Below are positions 44,624 through 52,822 of a stretch of DNA of 64,000 bases, one piece after another. The stretch lies in NCBI GenBank assembly GCA_012270975.1, contig JAAXHH010000141.1, positions 874,763 to 938,762 on the forward strand, given 5' to 3'. The stretch comes from Candidatus Latescibacterota bacterium (GTDB lineage Bacteria; JAAXHH01). Both the position numbers and the translations under genes were made by a program. The notes beneath the pieces were generated by a model. The model ran no database searches. It had not been told where the DNA came from and saw only the letters and a list, made by a program, of their open reading frames with translations. How positions within the stretch are numbered: position 1 is the stretch's first letter; each line of letters starts with the position of its first letter.

Positions 44624-44691
44624 ACTGTACAGCAAATAACATACGTATAGAACCGACGTATGTCAAGAAAAACCTTTATTTGCTGTACAGT
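44624..44691 (-). promoter_or_regulatory. Promoter framed by nested inverted repeats (AbiE-type operator)
   Basis: Perfect 16-nt outer arms ACTGTACAGCAAATAA (44624-44639) and TTATTTGCTGTACAGT (44676-44691) enclose perfect 8-nt inner arms ACATACGT (44639-44646) and ACGTATGT (44656-44663). On the minus strand TTGACA (44666-44661), a 17-nt spacer and TATGTT (44643-44638) form the promoter, so the repeats cover both boxes. Very likely the autoregulatory site of the downstream AbiEi-like gene. Confidence 0.8.
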
Positions 44692-44789
44692 GAATATCGC
44701 ACTTGAGCAAACCATATACAGAGCCAAGCTAATGTATCGTCCTTAAAATTAGTTAAAAACTGATGACATGTTGGAGAATTAGGGCACAC

Positions 44790-45398
44790 TCATTTATCAG
44801 AAGCGTCCGTTTCTGAAGAAAGTGTAGCGTCTATGAATTCTGAGAACTCGATCTCTCCTCTTTCAAGTTTCTGGATTAGTTCAGGCCTTTCCTCTCTCAA
44901 CCGTTCCATATCTTCGTAGACAAAATCAGACCAAATCCTCAACTTACCTAAGAACACTTTCTCCGTGAAATCGTAGAACAATCCTCGTAACTCCGATACA
45001 ACATTGGACACTCCACCACGTTCATTACAGACTTCATAGTAGAATCTCACGCCACGACTTCGCCAAGACCTAAGACTCCTGATGTGAAACACACCATCCC
45101 GTACTGTTTTCATGCCATCGACAAATCGCCGTTTGCTTCGTAAACTCTTGAAGAAAGCTTCTAAACTTGGGTCCTCTAGTAATGCTACGACGATTAACGA
45201 GACTGATTGGTTATGGACATTAGACTGCTCTTTACCAGGTGGTACTCCTAAAAAGCCCAAGTCTATGTCGGTGTAGTTGGAGGTCTTTATTACGGAGCGA
45301 CGTAAAAAAGCATCCACCATAGCCAAATTGGACCTTAAGGTGGAAAATACCGACAGTGATTTGAACGAAGTCATCACGACTTCTGGTTCAGTTGTCAT
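44790..45398 (-). CDS. HEPN-like protein with RDxxxH motif
   Basis: A 202-aa, mostly helical protein of unknown family. Residues FVDGMKTVRDGVFHIRSL contain R-D-x3-H, the R-x4-H signature of HEPN ribonucleases. The upstream gene aligns with it around the same place (FVETLQSVRNSIIRQR) but has Arg instead of His. The two overlap by 11 nt and were probably produced by duplication. AGGA lies 7 nt before the ATG at 45398. Base composition is clearly lower in G+C than the neighbouring metabolic genes, a sign of transfer. Likely an RNA-targeting toxin or defence effector, by inference. Confidence 0.5.
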   Translation of the reverse strand: MTTEPEVVMTSFKSLSVFSTLRSNLAMVDAFLRRSVIKTSNYTDIDLGFLGVPPGKEQSNVHNQSVSLIVVALLEDPSLEAFFKSLRSKRRFVDGMKTVRDGVFHIRSLRSWRSRGVRFYYEVCNERGGVSNVVSELRGLFYDFTEKVFLGKLRIWSDFVYEDMERLREERPELIQKLERGEIEFSEFIDATLSSETDASDK

Positions 45399-45960
45399 TT
45401 CGGTCGTCCTGGTTCAGTACATTCCGCAAACGACCCAAATACTCTCTATAGACGCTCTCCCCTTTGACTAACAGCGTAGTCAAATGTTCATTCTTGTCTC
45501 CGGAGAACTCGTTTACGAACTTCTCCTGCTCATCCATATTGTCGTAACGTTGACGTATTATCGAGTTTCTGACCGATTGCAGGGTTTCCACGAATTGACG
45601 GTTCTCAGAGCAGTACTGGTCAAAATCGTCATCTCGAAAAACTGGGTGGGCCTTAGACAGTTGTCTGTATTTCTCGATTATCGCAAATAGCAACGACAAC
45701 GCGATTTGTAAAGGCCCAAAATGGTATTTTTGGATTTCCTGCGAGGCGTCGAGAAGCATTCTTGTATTGATACCCCCGATCTCTTTCGCCGCTTGTACCT
45801 GTAGCTGAGTGAATGTTTCGTTATCACTTGGCACACGTGAGAGTCCGAGTTCTTGCATCGTGTTTTCAAGTTGCTGATGTCGGTCAAATGCAAGGTTCAT
45901 GGAACATCGCAGAAAGTGGGAATGTTGGACCAGCGCGTCGAATTCTGCCTTAAACTTCAT
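45388..45960 (-). CDS. Degenerate HEPN-like partner protein
   Basis: A 190-aa helical protein that pairs with the next gene. The segment FVETLQSVRNSIIRQRYDNM occupies the position of the HEPN R-x4-H motif but has Arg in place of His, so it may be inactive, acting as a partner or antitoxin. It starts 34 nt after the tenA stop in the same direction, yet its AT-richer sequence suggests it is a later insertion there. No closer match known to me. Confidence 0.45.
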   Translation of the reverse strand: MKFKAEFDALVQHSHFLRCSMNLAFDRHQQLENTMQELGLSRVPSDNETFTQLQVQAAKEIGGINTRMLLDASQEIQKYHFGPLQIALSLLFAIIEKYRQLSKAHPVFRDDDFDQYCSENRQFVETLQSVRNSIIRQRYDNMDEQEKFVNEFSGDKNEHLTTLLVKGESVYREYLGRLRNVLNQDDRNDN

Positions 45961-45994
45961 GGGCTACTCTTACTCGCTAAACTCCGGACCTGCC

Positions 45995-46678
45995 TCACAC
46001 CGGCCACTGCTCCTTCCGATAGCCCATGTCCCAGAACATCCACTCGTACCGGCTGGTCGTGATGTAGTGGTTCAGCATGGCCTCGCGGTCTTCTGCGGGG
46101 AGCCCGTGCGCGACGTGATTCGTGATCTCGAGGACGGCGACGACGCACTCGGCGAACTGCTCGCCGGCATAGGTATCGATCCACTGCTGGTACATGGGAT
46201 CGGGCGATCCCTTTTCGGCCAGCGCCTTGCCCACCTCCCAATAGATCCAGTAGCACGGCAGCACGACGGCCACGACCTCGTGGAAAGGCCGGCCGTATGC
46301 AACGGAAAGCAGGTAGCTCGTATACGCCTGGCATACCGGCGCCTTGGGCATTGCCCAGACCTCATCCGACGACAGCCCGAAGACGTCGAAGAAGTTCTCC
46401 TGCATGGCCCGCTCTTCTACGAGGCATCCCTTGGCGTGCTCGTTGAAGAGGATGATGGTGTCCTCGTCCGGCGCCTTCACCGCGGCGAGGCTCAGGGCCC
46501 GGGCGTAGTCCTTGAGATACAGCGCGTCCTGAACGGTGTAAAATTCGAAGGCTGAGCGGTCCAGGTCGCCGGAGGTCAGGCCCTTGATGAAGGGATGGGC
46601 GAGTATGGCGTTGTATATCGCGGCCGTCTCCGACCACATGATATCGGTGATGGAGGTTTTCGAGGCGGCCGTGGTCAT
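45995..46678 (-). CDS. tenA: TenA-family thiaminase II/salvage enzyme
   Basis: A 227-aa all-helical TenA. The catalytic Cys is in VLPCYWIYWEVG, and the family segment HPFIKGLTSGDLDRSAFEFYTVQDALYL opens the protein. TenA proteins hydrolyse aminomethyl-pyrimidine during thiamine salvage; some variants act on other amines. Its start codon shares a base with the stop of PhyH 6 (TGATG), so translation is coupled. That unusual partnership hints at a non-thiamine role. Confidence 0.9.
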   Translation of the reverse strand: MTTAASKTSITDIMWSETAAIYNAILAHPFIKGLTSGDLDRSAFEFYTVQDALYLKDYARALSLAAVKAPDEDTIILFNEHAKGCLVEERAMQENFFDVFGLSSDEVWAMPKAPVCQAYTSYLLSVAYGRPFHEVVAVVLPCYWIYWEVGKALAEKGSPDPMYQQWIDTYAGEQFAECVVAVLEITNHVAHGLPAEDREAMLNHYITTSRYEWMFWDMGYRKEQWPV

Positions 46679-47487
46679 CAGGACACTCCCGCCCGGTCCA
46701 CGGTCCCAACTTGAGCCGCGTCATCCTTCTTCCGGTCCGCGGCACGCACGTGCTCCGCGTAGTCGTCGCGCTGGAAGTAGGCGCTGTCCAGGTTATCCGT
46801 TTCGGTCGTGACCGTGGCGGTGACCCAATGGGTTGCGTAGCCGCGACGCCAGCGGTCAGACGTATTGCGGCGCGACGAGTGGAGCGTTTCCGAGTGGTGG
46901 ATGACCACGCCGCCCTTGCGCACCGGCGCGGAGGCTTCCATCTCCCAGTCGATCAGGTCGTCAGGAGGCGCCAGGTTGTAGGGCTGGCCGGGGACCTCCA
47001 CATGGTCGATGATCCCCTTCTTGTGCGAACCGGAAATGTATCTGAGGCAGCCGTTTTCTTCGTCCACGTCGTCGAGGGCGATCCAGGCCGTGATCACGTG
47101 GCCGCCCGGCTTGCACCTGAAGTAGAAGTTGTCCTGGTGGTAGGGTTTCTCCGACCCGAATCGCGGCGGTTTCATGAAGAGCTGGTCGCTTTTGAGCAGG
47201 GGTTCTTCACCGGTGAACTGCCGGAGGATGTCCCGGAGCCGTCCATCCAGGGCGAAATCGCGGAACAACGGATTCCGAAGATAAGGACTGTCGATCTTCC
47301 GAGGCGCGGATTCACCCGATTCGGAACGGTCCAGCAGATAACCCGCCATGGATTCCTCAACGTCCATGGCATCCGCCGTTTCCACGGCCAATCGGGCTAC
47401 TTCGTCCGCCTCATCGGGACGGTAGACGCCCTCAACGACTAACCAACCCCGCTCATTAAAGGTTCGGACCTGTTCTTCGCTGATCAT
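46678..47487 (-). CDS. Phytanoyl-CoA dioxygenase (PhyH) family protein 6
   Basis: A 269-aa PhyH oxygenase. Iron ligands are in EKPYHQDNFYFRCKPG (H, D) and VIHHSETLHSSRRN (distal H). AAGGA lies 8 nt before the ATG at 47487; an in-frame GTG at 47514 is weaker. Its stop overlaps the tenA start. The gene follows the HpcH-type aldolase after 66 nt and belongs to the aminotransferase-aldolase-PhyH-TenA operon. Confidence 0.9.
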   Translation of the reverse strand: MISEEQVRTFNERGWLVVEGVYRPDEADEVARLAVETADAMDVEESMAGYLLDRSESGESAPRKIDSPYLRNPLFRDFALDGRLRDILRQFTGEEPLLKSDQLFMKPPRFGSEKPYHQDNFYFRCKPGGHVITAWIALDDVDEENGCLRYISGSHKKGIIDHVEVPGQPYNLAPPDDLIDWEMEASAPVRKGGVVIHHSETLHSSRRNTSDRWRRGYATHWVTATVTTETDNLDSAYFQRDDYAEHVRAADRKKDDAAQVGTVDRAGVS

Positions 47488-47553
47488 TCCGGCATCCTTT
47501 CCGGCCGTCACCAATCATCCCGGCTTCCTTCCCGGCTGTCGCCGATCGTCCGC

Positions 47554-48318
47554 TCACCCATTCCTCAGGTTGTCCAGGTTCTCCTGCAACACCCGCATGC
47601 CGTACCCCATGGGTGAGCCGGCGTTGATGTATCGGTATCCCCAGTCGATCTTCTCCCGAATCTCCTCCATGGAATCCAGCGTCGTGCCCGCCATGATCCC
47701 CGTGCCCTCGAGGCGCTTCGGCACCTCGCGCATGATCGACTGAACCTCCCTGGAATCCACCTGGGTGATCACGCCTAGGGTGGCGGACAGGTCCGTGGGG
47801 CCGACGAAGAGCACGTCGATCCCCTCGACCTGCATGATCTCGTCGAGATTCTCGTAGGCTTCCAGGCTTTCGATCTGGAGCACGAGGACGGTCTCGTCAT
47901 TGGCCGTCCTGACCACGTGGTTGAAATCCAGTCCCGCCAGCATGGCCCAGTAGGGCGAGATGCCCCGGTTGCCCTCCGGCGCGTACCGGGCGTATCGCAC
48001 GGCGCGCTCCGCCTCTTCGGCGGTATTGACCTGGGGTATCATGACGGCCACGGCGCCGATGTCATAGGCCTTCTTGACGAGGGCGGGGTCGTTCCAGGCG
48101 ACGCGGATCATGGGCGCCACGTCATTTCGGCGCGCGATCACCGGAACCATGTCCAGCTGCTCGACCCAGATGGAGGAATGTTCCGCATCGATCCAGAGGA
48201 AGTCGATGTCGGACTTGCAGACCTGGGATGCCATGAACGAAGTGGGCGCATTCAGCACGGTGCCCAGCAGCAGTTCGCCATCGCGAATGCGCTGTTTCAG
48301 CGGATTGGGGTACTTCAT
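47554..48318 (-). CDS. HpcH/HpaI-family aldolase
   Basis: A 254-aa class II, metal-dependent pyruvate aldolase (HpcH/HpaI, 2-keto-3-deoxy acid type). Family marks are DFLWIDAEHSS, the metal-binding glutamate in VLQIESLEAYENLDEI and DVLFVGPTDLSATLG. It splits or joins 2-keto-3-deoxy acids to pyruvate and an aldehyde. The ATG at 48318 fits the family start; the open frame reaches 58 codons further. It lies 47 nt from the aminotransferase gene, in the same operon. Confidence 0.88.
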   Translation of the reverse strand: MKYPNPLKQRIRDGELLLGTVLNAPTSFMASQVCKSDIDFLWIDAEHSSIWVEQLDMVPVIARRNDVAPMIRVAWNDPALVKKAYDIGAVAVMIPQVNTAEEAERAVRYARYAPEGNRGISPYWAMLAGLDFNHVVRTANDETVLVLQIESLEAYENLDEIMQVEGIDVLFVGPTDLSATLGVITQVDSREVQSIMREVPKRLEGTGIMAGTTLDSMEEIREKIDWGYRYINAGSPMGYGMRVLQENLDNLRNG

Positions 48319-48365
48319 CCGGACCCTGCACCTTTCTGACACGCCGATACGCGCGCCCGGTTGTC

Positions 48366-49526
48366 CTACAACGCGCTGCGTTCCCGCTTGAAGGCGGAGA
48401 TGAAGGCCTCGTTCTCCCGCGGCAGGCCGACGGAAATGCGCATGAAGCCCTCCATGTCGAAGGCCTGGCGGACGTAGACCTTCTTCTCCCACAGGCGGTC
48501 GATCAGCGTGTTCACGTTGGGGCCGACCTCGACAGTGACGAAGATCGTTTGCGTCCGGATCGGGCTGTACCCCATGGCTTCCAACTCTTCGTAGAGAAAC
48601 GCCTTGCCCTGGCGCGTGGATTCCACCGACCGGCGGACGTGTTCCTGGTCGTCCAGCGCCGCGAGGGCGGCCACGGTGGACAGGGTGTTCTTGTTGAGCA
48701 TGCCGATGCTGAACCGCTGCATGCGTTCCAGCAGTGCGGGATGTGCAATACCGTATCCGACCCGCATACCACCCAGTCCGTAAGCTTTCGAGAAGGTCCT
48801 TGAAATCAGCAGGTTCTCGACTTCCTTCGTCAGGGGGATCATGGACGGGTAATCGGGATCGTCCACGAACTGGATGTACGCTTCGTCGACACAGACTATG
48901 ACGTCCTTCGGCATCGCTCGGATCGTCCGTTCCAGTTTGGCGGCGTCGAGTATCTGGCCGGTGGGGTTATTGGGATTGCAGATGCTGACGATCCGGGTAT
49001 TCCCGTCCACCGCCGCCGCCATGGCGTCCAGGTCCATCTGCCAGTCCCCGGTCAGCGGCACCTTCTTGACGGCCTGTCCGAGTTCCTCCGCCGTCCTCGG
49101 TATGGACCGGTAGGACGGGAAGGCCGTGACCGCGTTGCCCGGGTTGTTCCAGAAGGCCGCCAGCGTAGCCGTCAGCAGGATCTCCGACGAGCCCACACCC
49201 AGGACAACTGATTCGACGTCGACACCGTGATGGGCCGCGAGGGCTTCCTCGAGCCGGTCGTGCATGGTATACCGGTTCATGCCGAACATCTTGCCGGCCA
49301 CCGCCTCGATGGCCCGTTGCGACGCGCCCAGGGGATTCTCGTTGATGCTGAGCTGGACTAGCGTGGGATCGTCGAGTCCGACGCCGTTCACCTGCTGCAT
49401 CGTGGTGCCGCTGACCATCTGGGCCGCCGCTTCCCAGACCGGCGTGCCCATCAGCGTCACGCCCGCGCCGCCCAGCATGGTGCTGCGCAGGAAACTGCGC
49501 CGGTTCATGTCTTGTGCTGCAGCCAT
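48366..49526 (-). CDS. Tat-targeted histidinol-phosphate aminotransferase-like enzyme
   Basis: A 386-aa fold-type I aminotransferase of the HisC group: SINENPLGAS, CNPNNPTG and PLP-lysine region SRTFSKAYGLGGMRVGYG are present. The N-terminus has a twin-arginine signal (NRRSFLRSTMLGGAGVTLMG), so the enzyme is exported folded, unlike biosynthetic HisC. GGAGG lies 5 nt before the ATG at 49526; a TTG at 49544 is less likely. It heads an operon with an aldolase, PhyH 6 and TenA. A periplasmic PLP enzyme here suggests catabolism of an external amine. Confidence 0.88.
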   Translation of the reverse strand: MAAAQDMNRRSFLRSTMLGGAGVTLMGTPVWEAAAQMVSGTTMQQVNGVGLDDPTLVQLSINENPLGASQRAIEAVAGKMFGMNRYTMHDRLEEALAAHHGVDVESVVLGVGSSEILLTATLAAFWNNPGNAVTAFPSYRSIPRTAEELGQAVKKVPLTGDWQMDLDAMAAAVDGNTRIVSICNPNNPTGQILDAAKLERTIRAMPKDVIVCVDEAYIQFVDDPDYPSMIPLTKEVENLLISRTFSKAYGLGGMRVGYGIAHPALLERMQRFSIGMLNKNTLSTVAALAALDDQEHVRRSVESTRQGKAFLYEELEAMGYSPIRTQTIFVTVEVGPNVNTLIDRLWEKKVYVRQAFDMEGFMRISVGLPRENEAFISAFKRERSAL

Positions 49527-49702
49527 AATAGCCTCCGTCTTCAATGGCGATCTGATTGGATGTTATCTCGAAGAAAATTAGCGTCCGCAACCGTGTAATG
49601 TCAAAGTTTCTTTTGGTCTTGAAAAGGATGCGCGATATGGGTACACTGAACCGGTCTCACACGGAATGAACCACAGCAATCCTGCAATCGCGAGGAGCAT
49701 CC

Positions 49703-50707
49703 ATGAGCAAGATTGAATACCAGGAATTCGACCGAAGCTTCTGGGACGAGGAACTGGCCGATTTCGTGCCGGATACGGTCTACGACATGCACGTGCACAT
49801 GTGGTCGGAAAGGCACCGGGGAAAGCTCCCTCCGGATCCCACCGGGCTCCGGTTGGAGATCGACTACCAGGACCACCTGGCCTGGGCGAAGAATCTGTAT
49901 CCGGGCCGCAAGATGCACTACCTGGTTCTGGGCACGCCGATACCGGGGGGGATCGACACGGAAGGGCACAACGACTGGATGGCCGAGGAGATGAAGCAGG
50001 ACCCCGAATCGGGGATCAACATGATGGTCACGCCCGACATGACGCCGGAATACGTGGCCGCCCAGGTGAAAAGACACGGTTTCCTGGGCCTCAAACCCTA
50101 CCGGACCTTCGCGCCGGACCCCACCCACTGCCGCATCCGGGACTTCCTGCCCGAGTCTTTCATCGAGGTTGCCCACGACCTGGGACTAGCCATCACCATG
50201 CACATGTCCAAGCCCGAGGGACCGGCGGACGCGGACAACCAGAAGGACCTGGCCGATTACACGAAGCGCTATCCCCGCGCCCAGTGGATCCTTGCCCACT
50301 GCGCCCGCGCCTTCAATTGCTTCATGATGGAACGGGCCATCCAGTTCCTGACCGGCCTGCCCAACATCTGGTACGACACGTCGGCCGTGAACGACCTCTA
50401 CTCCCAGTACCTGCTGATGAAGCACGAGGACCGCTCGCGCGTCATGTTCGGTTCGGACAACGTGGTAGCGGGATGTGCCCGGGGCAAGTACGTCACCTAC
50501 GGGCGGGCGTGGACCTACTACGAGGGCACGACGGAAACGACGCCCCACTGCGATTCGCGGGCGACGCTGGTCATCTACGAACAGTTGCGGCAGGAGAAAC
50601 AGGTGGCGGACATGCTGGGGCTGACGTCGCAGGAGATCGAGGACCATTTCTCCGGCAACGCCCGAAGGTTCCTGCGGCAGGTCCGCGGCCAGCAGGACTG
50701 GCGTTAG
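49703..50707 (+). CDS. Amidohydrolase-family (PF04909-type) hydrolase 2
   Basis: A 334-aa TIM-barrel metal hydrolase. H-x-H is in YDMHVHMW, a later metal His in LAITMHMS and LAHCARAF, and the strand-8 Asp in VMFGSDNV. It is longer than the first family member (10613-11452) and quite different from it. GAGG precedes the ATG. It diverges from the aminotransferase operon and converges on PhyH 7. Confidence 0.85.
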   Translation: MSKIEYQEFDRSFWDEELADFVPDTVYDMHVHMWSERHRGKLPPDPTGLRLEIDYQDHLAWAKNLYPGRKMHYLVLGTPIPGGIDTEGHNDWMAEEMKQDPESGINMMVTPDMTPEYVAAQVKRHGFLGLKPYRTFAPDPTHCRIRDFLPESFIEVAHDLGLAITMHMSKPEGPADADNQKDLADYTKRYPRAQWILAHCARAFNCFMMERAIQFLTGLPNIWYDTSAVNDLYSQYLLMKHEDRSRVMFGSDNVVAGCARGKYVTYGRAWTYYEGTTETTPHCDSRATLVIYEQLRQEKQVADMLGLTSQEIEDHFSGNARRFLRQVRGQQDWR

Positions 50708-50791
50708 CGCACGAAGCGCGACCGTGACGCCGGAGTGGTAGTAATTCGGACCGCTCGTCTCACCGTGCGGTCGCCGACAGCTCAGGCACGC

Positions 50792-51643
50792 CTATCCCCG
50801 CGACGGCTCCGCCATCCGCAGCTTGGCCTTGCGTACCTCCTCCTCCAGATGGTCCTGGTGGGCCAGGGGCTGTTCCAGGTGTTTCATGCGCGCCGGACCG
50901 GTCGTCTCCAGCATAGCTTCGCCGTAGACGCTGTCGAGCCAGAACCGCGCGGCGGCAGCGATCTCGTTTTTCAGGATCGGTATGTCTTTTTCGGCGAACC
51001 GGGCCGTGCAGTTGATCGTGAACATCCGCCGACGGTCGCCGCCGCCCCAGGCGCTGTGCTTGGTGTTCTGGTTGAACACGACGATGTCCCCGGGTTTCGT
51101 CTCGAGGGCCACGGCCGGCACCTCCCAGCCTTCGATGCCCCAGTTTTCCGGCGATTCGCGGATCTGGGATTCCAGCGCGTCGGCATAATTGTCGCCCCAC
51201 CGGTGACTGCCCGGGATCACCCGCAGCGCGCCGGTTTCGCGTGTCAACGGATCCAGGTAGAAGGCCATCTTGTAGTAAATGCGGGGCGGCGCGCCGCGCA
51301 TCTTGCCCGACCAGTCCGTGTCCGAATGCCACCGGGTATCGTCCACGTAGAAATTGCCGTCGCTGCCCAGGTAGACGAAGTCGTCCCCAAGAAGGCTGCT
51401 GAAGATCCCATTGACCCGCGGGTCGTCGATGAGCGAGGACAGCACGGGATGCTGATCGATGAAAGGCACGATACAGGACCTGGCCGTGCCGTCGTGGGGC
51501 TTGCCGTCATGTCCGCCGCCTCGCTCGGTCCAGACCGCCTCGAAGGCGCCTGTGATCTCGTCGATCCGGTCCTTCAGCAGCCCGGGAAAACCGAGGTAGC
51601 CGAAGGTGTCCATGAACGCCAGTTGCTCTTTCGTGAGTCGCAT
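50792..51643 (-). CDS. Phytanoyl-CoA dioxygenase (PhyH) family protein 7
   Basis: A 283-aa PhyH oxygenase. Iron ligands are in TRWHSDTDWSGK (H, D) and FNQNTKHSAWGGG (distal H). It is the closest relative of PhyH 3 in this window. GGAG lies 8 nt before the ATG at 51643; the open frame reaches 52 codons further into the shared upstream region. It is divergent from the first FmdA-type gene. Confidence 0.9.
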   Translation of the reverse strand: MRLTKEQLAFMDTFGYLGFPGLLKDRIDEITGAFEAVWTERGGGHDGKPHDGTARSCIVPFIDQHPVLSSLIDDPRVNGIFSSLLGDDFVYLGSDGNFYVDDTRWHSDTDWSGKMRGAPPRIYYKMAFYLDPLTRETGALRVIPGSHRWGDNYADALESQIRESPENWGIEGWEVPAVALETKPGDIVVFNQNTKHSAWGGGDRRRMFTINCTARFAEKDIPILKNEIAAAARFWLDSVYGEAMLETTGPARMKHLEQPLAHQDHLEEEVRKAKLRMAEPSRG

Positions 51644-51756
51644 GGCCTGTTCTCCGTTAGGGATCGCTGCTAGTGCCGGACCGTTGTTTGAGTCGGACCG
51701 CTGCAAGTGCCCGACCGCTCCCAGCGACGGATCGCTGTTCGGGCCAAGTTTAGGAC

Positions 51757-51785
51757 TTGTAAGGCTCCGATGGAACGAATACAAT
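51757..51785 (+). promoter_or_regulatory. Candidate promoter of the FmdA-type amidase gene
   Basis: TTGTAA (51757-51762), a 17-nt spacer and TACAAT (51780-51785). The leader would be about 98 nt. Confidence 0.45.
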
Positions 51786-51889
51786 CCGGAATATAACACG
51801 CCTATGACGCAGGGCGACAGAAAACACCCCCTGAAATCGAAAAAATTTTAGTCGCAACAACAAGTTTGCCCAAAAGGAAGGAGCGTCCC

Positions 51890-52822
51890 ATGCGCCGGTT
51901 TACCCGCACCCCCTATCTCTCCGGACCGGACGATCCGGCATTCAAAGAGATCCGCGGCGTGCTCGAACCTGGGGAGACGGTCCAGGTCGAGACCTACGGC
52001 GGCCACGACCAGGACTATCTCGCCAAGAAGGACCTGCGGGCCGGGGCGGTCATGGACGTGGATCCCTACCGGTATTCACGGCCGTGCGGACCGTTCCACA
52101 TCGAGGGGATCGAGGCCGGGGACTGGGTGTCCGTGGAGATCCTCGACATGGAAGTCGGTCCCTACGGCTTCTACCGCAACGGCGGTCCACACTGGGGCAG
52201 CCTGCGTCTGATCGCGCCGGTACGGGACGGCCTGGTTCATTTCCCGCCCGACTTCGTGGTACCGGTCCGGCCCATGATCGGCGTCGTCATGCTGGAATCG
52301 GTGGCGCTCCACCAGATCGATACGGGCGGCAACATGGATTTCAACGCGATCCAGCCGGGGAGCACGGTCCACATCTGCGCCCAGAAGCCGGGGGGACTGC
52401 TGACCCTGGGCGACGTGCACGCGCGGATGGGGGACGGCGAGTTGACGGGCACGGGCGTGGAGATCGATTCGACGATCACGATGAAGGTGGACCGCTCACC
52501 GGGATTTCCGTGCAGCGCGCCGGTGGTGGAGAAGACCCGGATCGTGGAGTCGCAGGAGGAATACCTGACCAGCGGGCAGGGCTACAACTGGGAAGAGGCC
52601 GTGAAGATCGCCTGGAGCGAGATGAATGCCCTGATCGCGGACCGGTACGACACCACCGTGGAATTCGCCAACCTCATCGTCGGCACCATCGCCGACGCCC
52701 GGCCGGGCTACGCCGCCGGCCTGCTGAACCGCCGCGGCAACGCGGACGCCCAGGCCTACGTGACCTGCCAGATGGCGGTGACGAAGGAACTGCGCAGGAC
52801 GGGGACACCCTACATACCCTAG
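51890..52822 (+). CDS. Acetamidase/formamidase (FmdA/AmdA) family protein 1
   Basis: A 310-aa amidase of the FmdA/AmdA family, which hydrolyses formamide, acetamide or similar amides to ammonia and the acid. Family marks are GPFHIEGIEAGDWVSVEI, TGGNMDFNAIQPGSTVHICA, LLTLGDVHARMGDGE and TGVEIDSTITMKVD. AAGGAAGGAG lies 6 nt before the ATG at 51890. Its last 4 nt overlap the end of the converging permease gene. A second family member is at 59698-61518. Confidence 0.85.
   Translation: MRRFTRTPYLSGPDDPAFKEIRGVLEPGETVQVETYGGHDQDYLAKKDLRAGAVMDVDPYRYSRPCGPFHIEGIEAGDWVSVEILDMEVGPYGFYRNGGPHWGSLRLIAPVRDGLVHFPPDFVVPVRPMIGVVMLESVALHQIDTGGNMDFNAIQPGSTVHICAQKPGGLLTLGDVHARMGDGELTGTGVEIDSTITMKVDRSPGFPCSAPVVEKTRIVESQEEYLTSGQGYNWEEAVKIAWSEMNALIADRYDTTVEFANLIVGTIADARPGYAAGLLNRRGNADAQAYVTCQMAVTKELRRTGTPYIP

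Noticed and set aside
47554..48492. Longer start of the HpcH aldolase at 48492
   Set aside because: It would overlap the aminotransferase gene and adds Arg/Gly-rich non-family residues.
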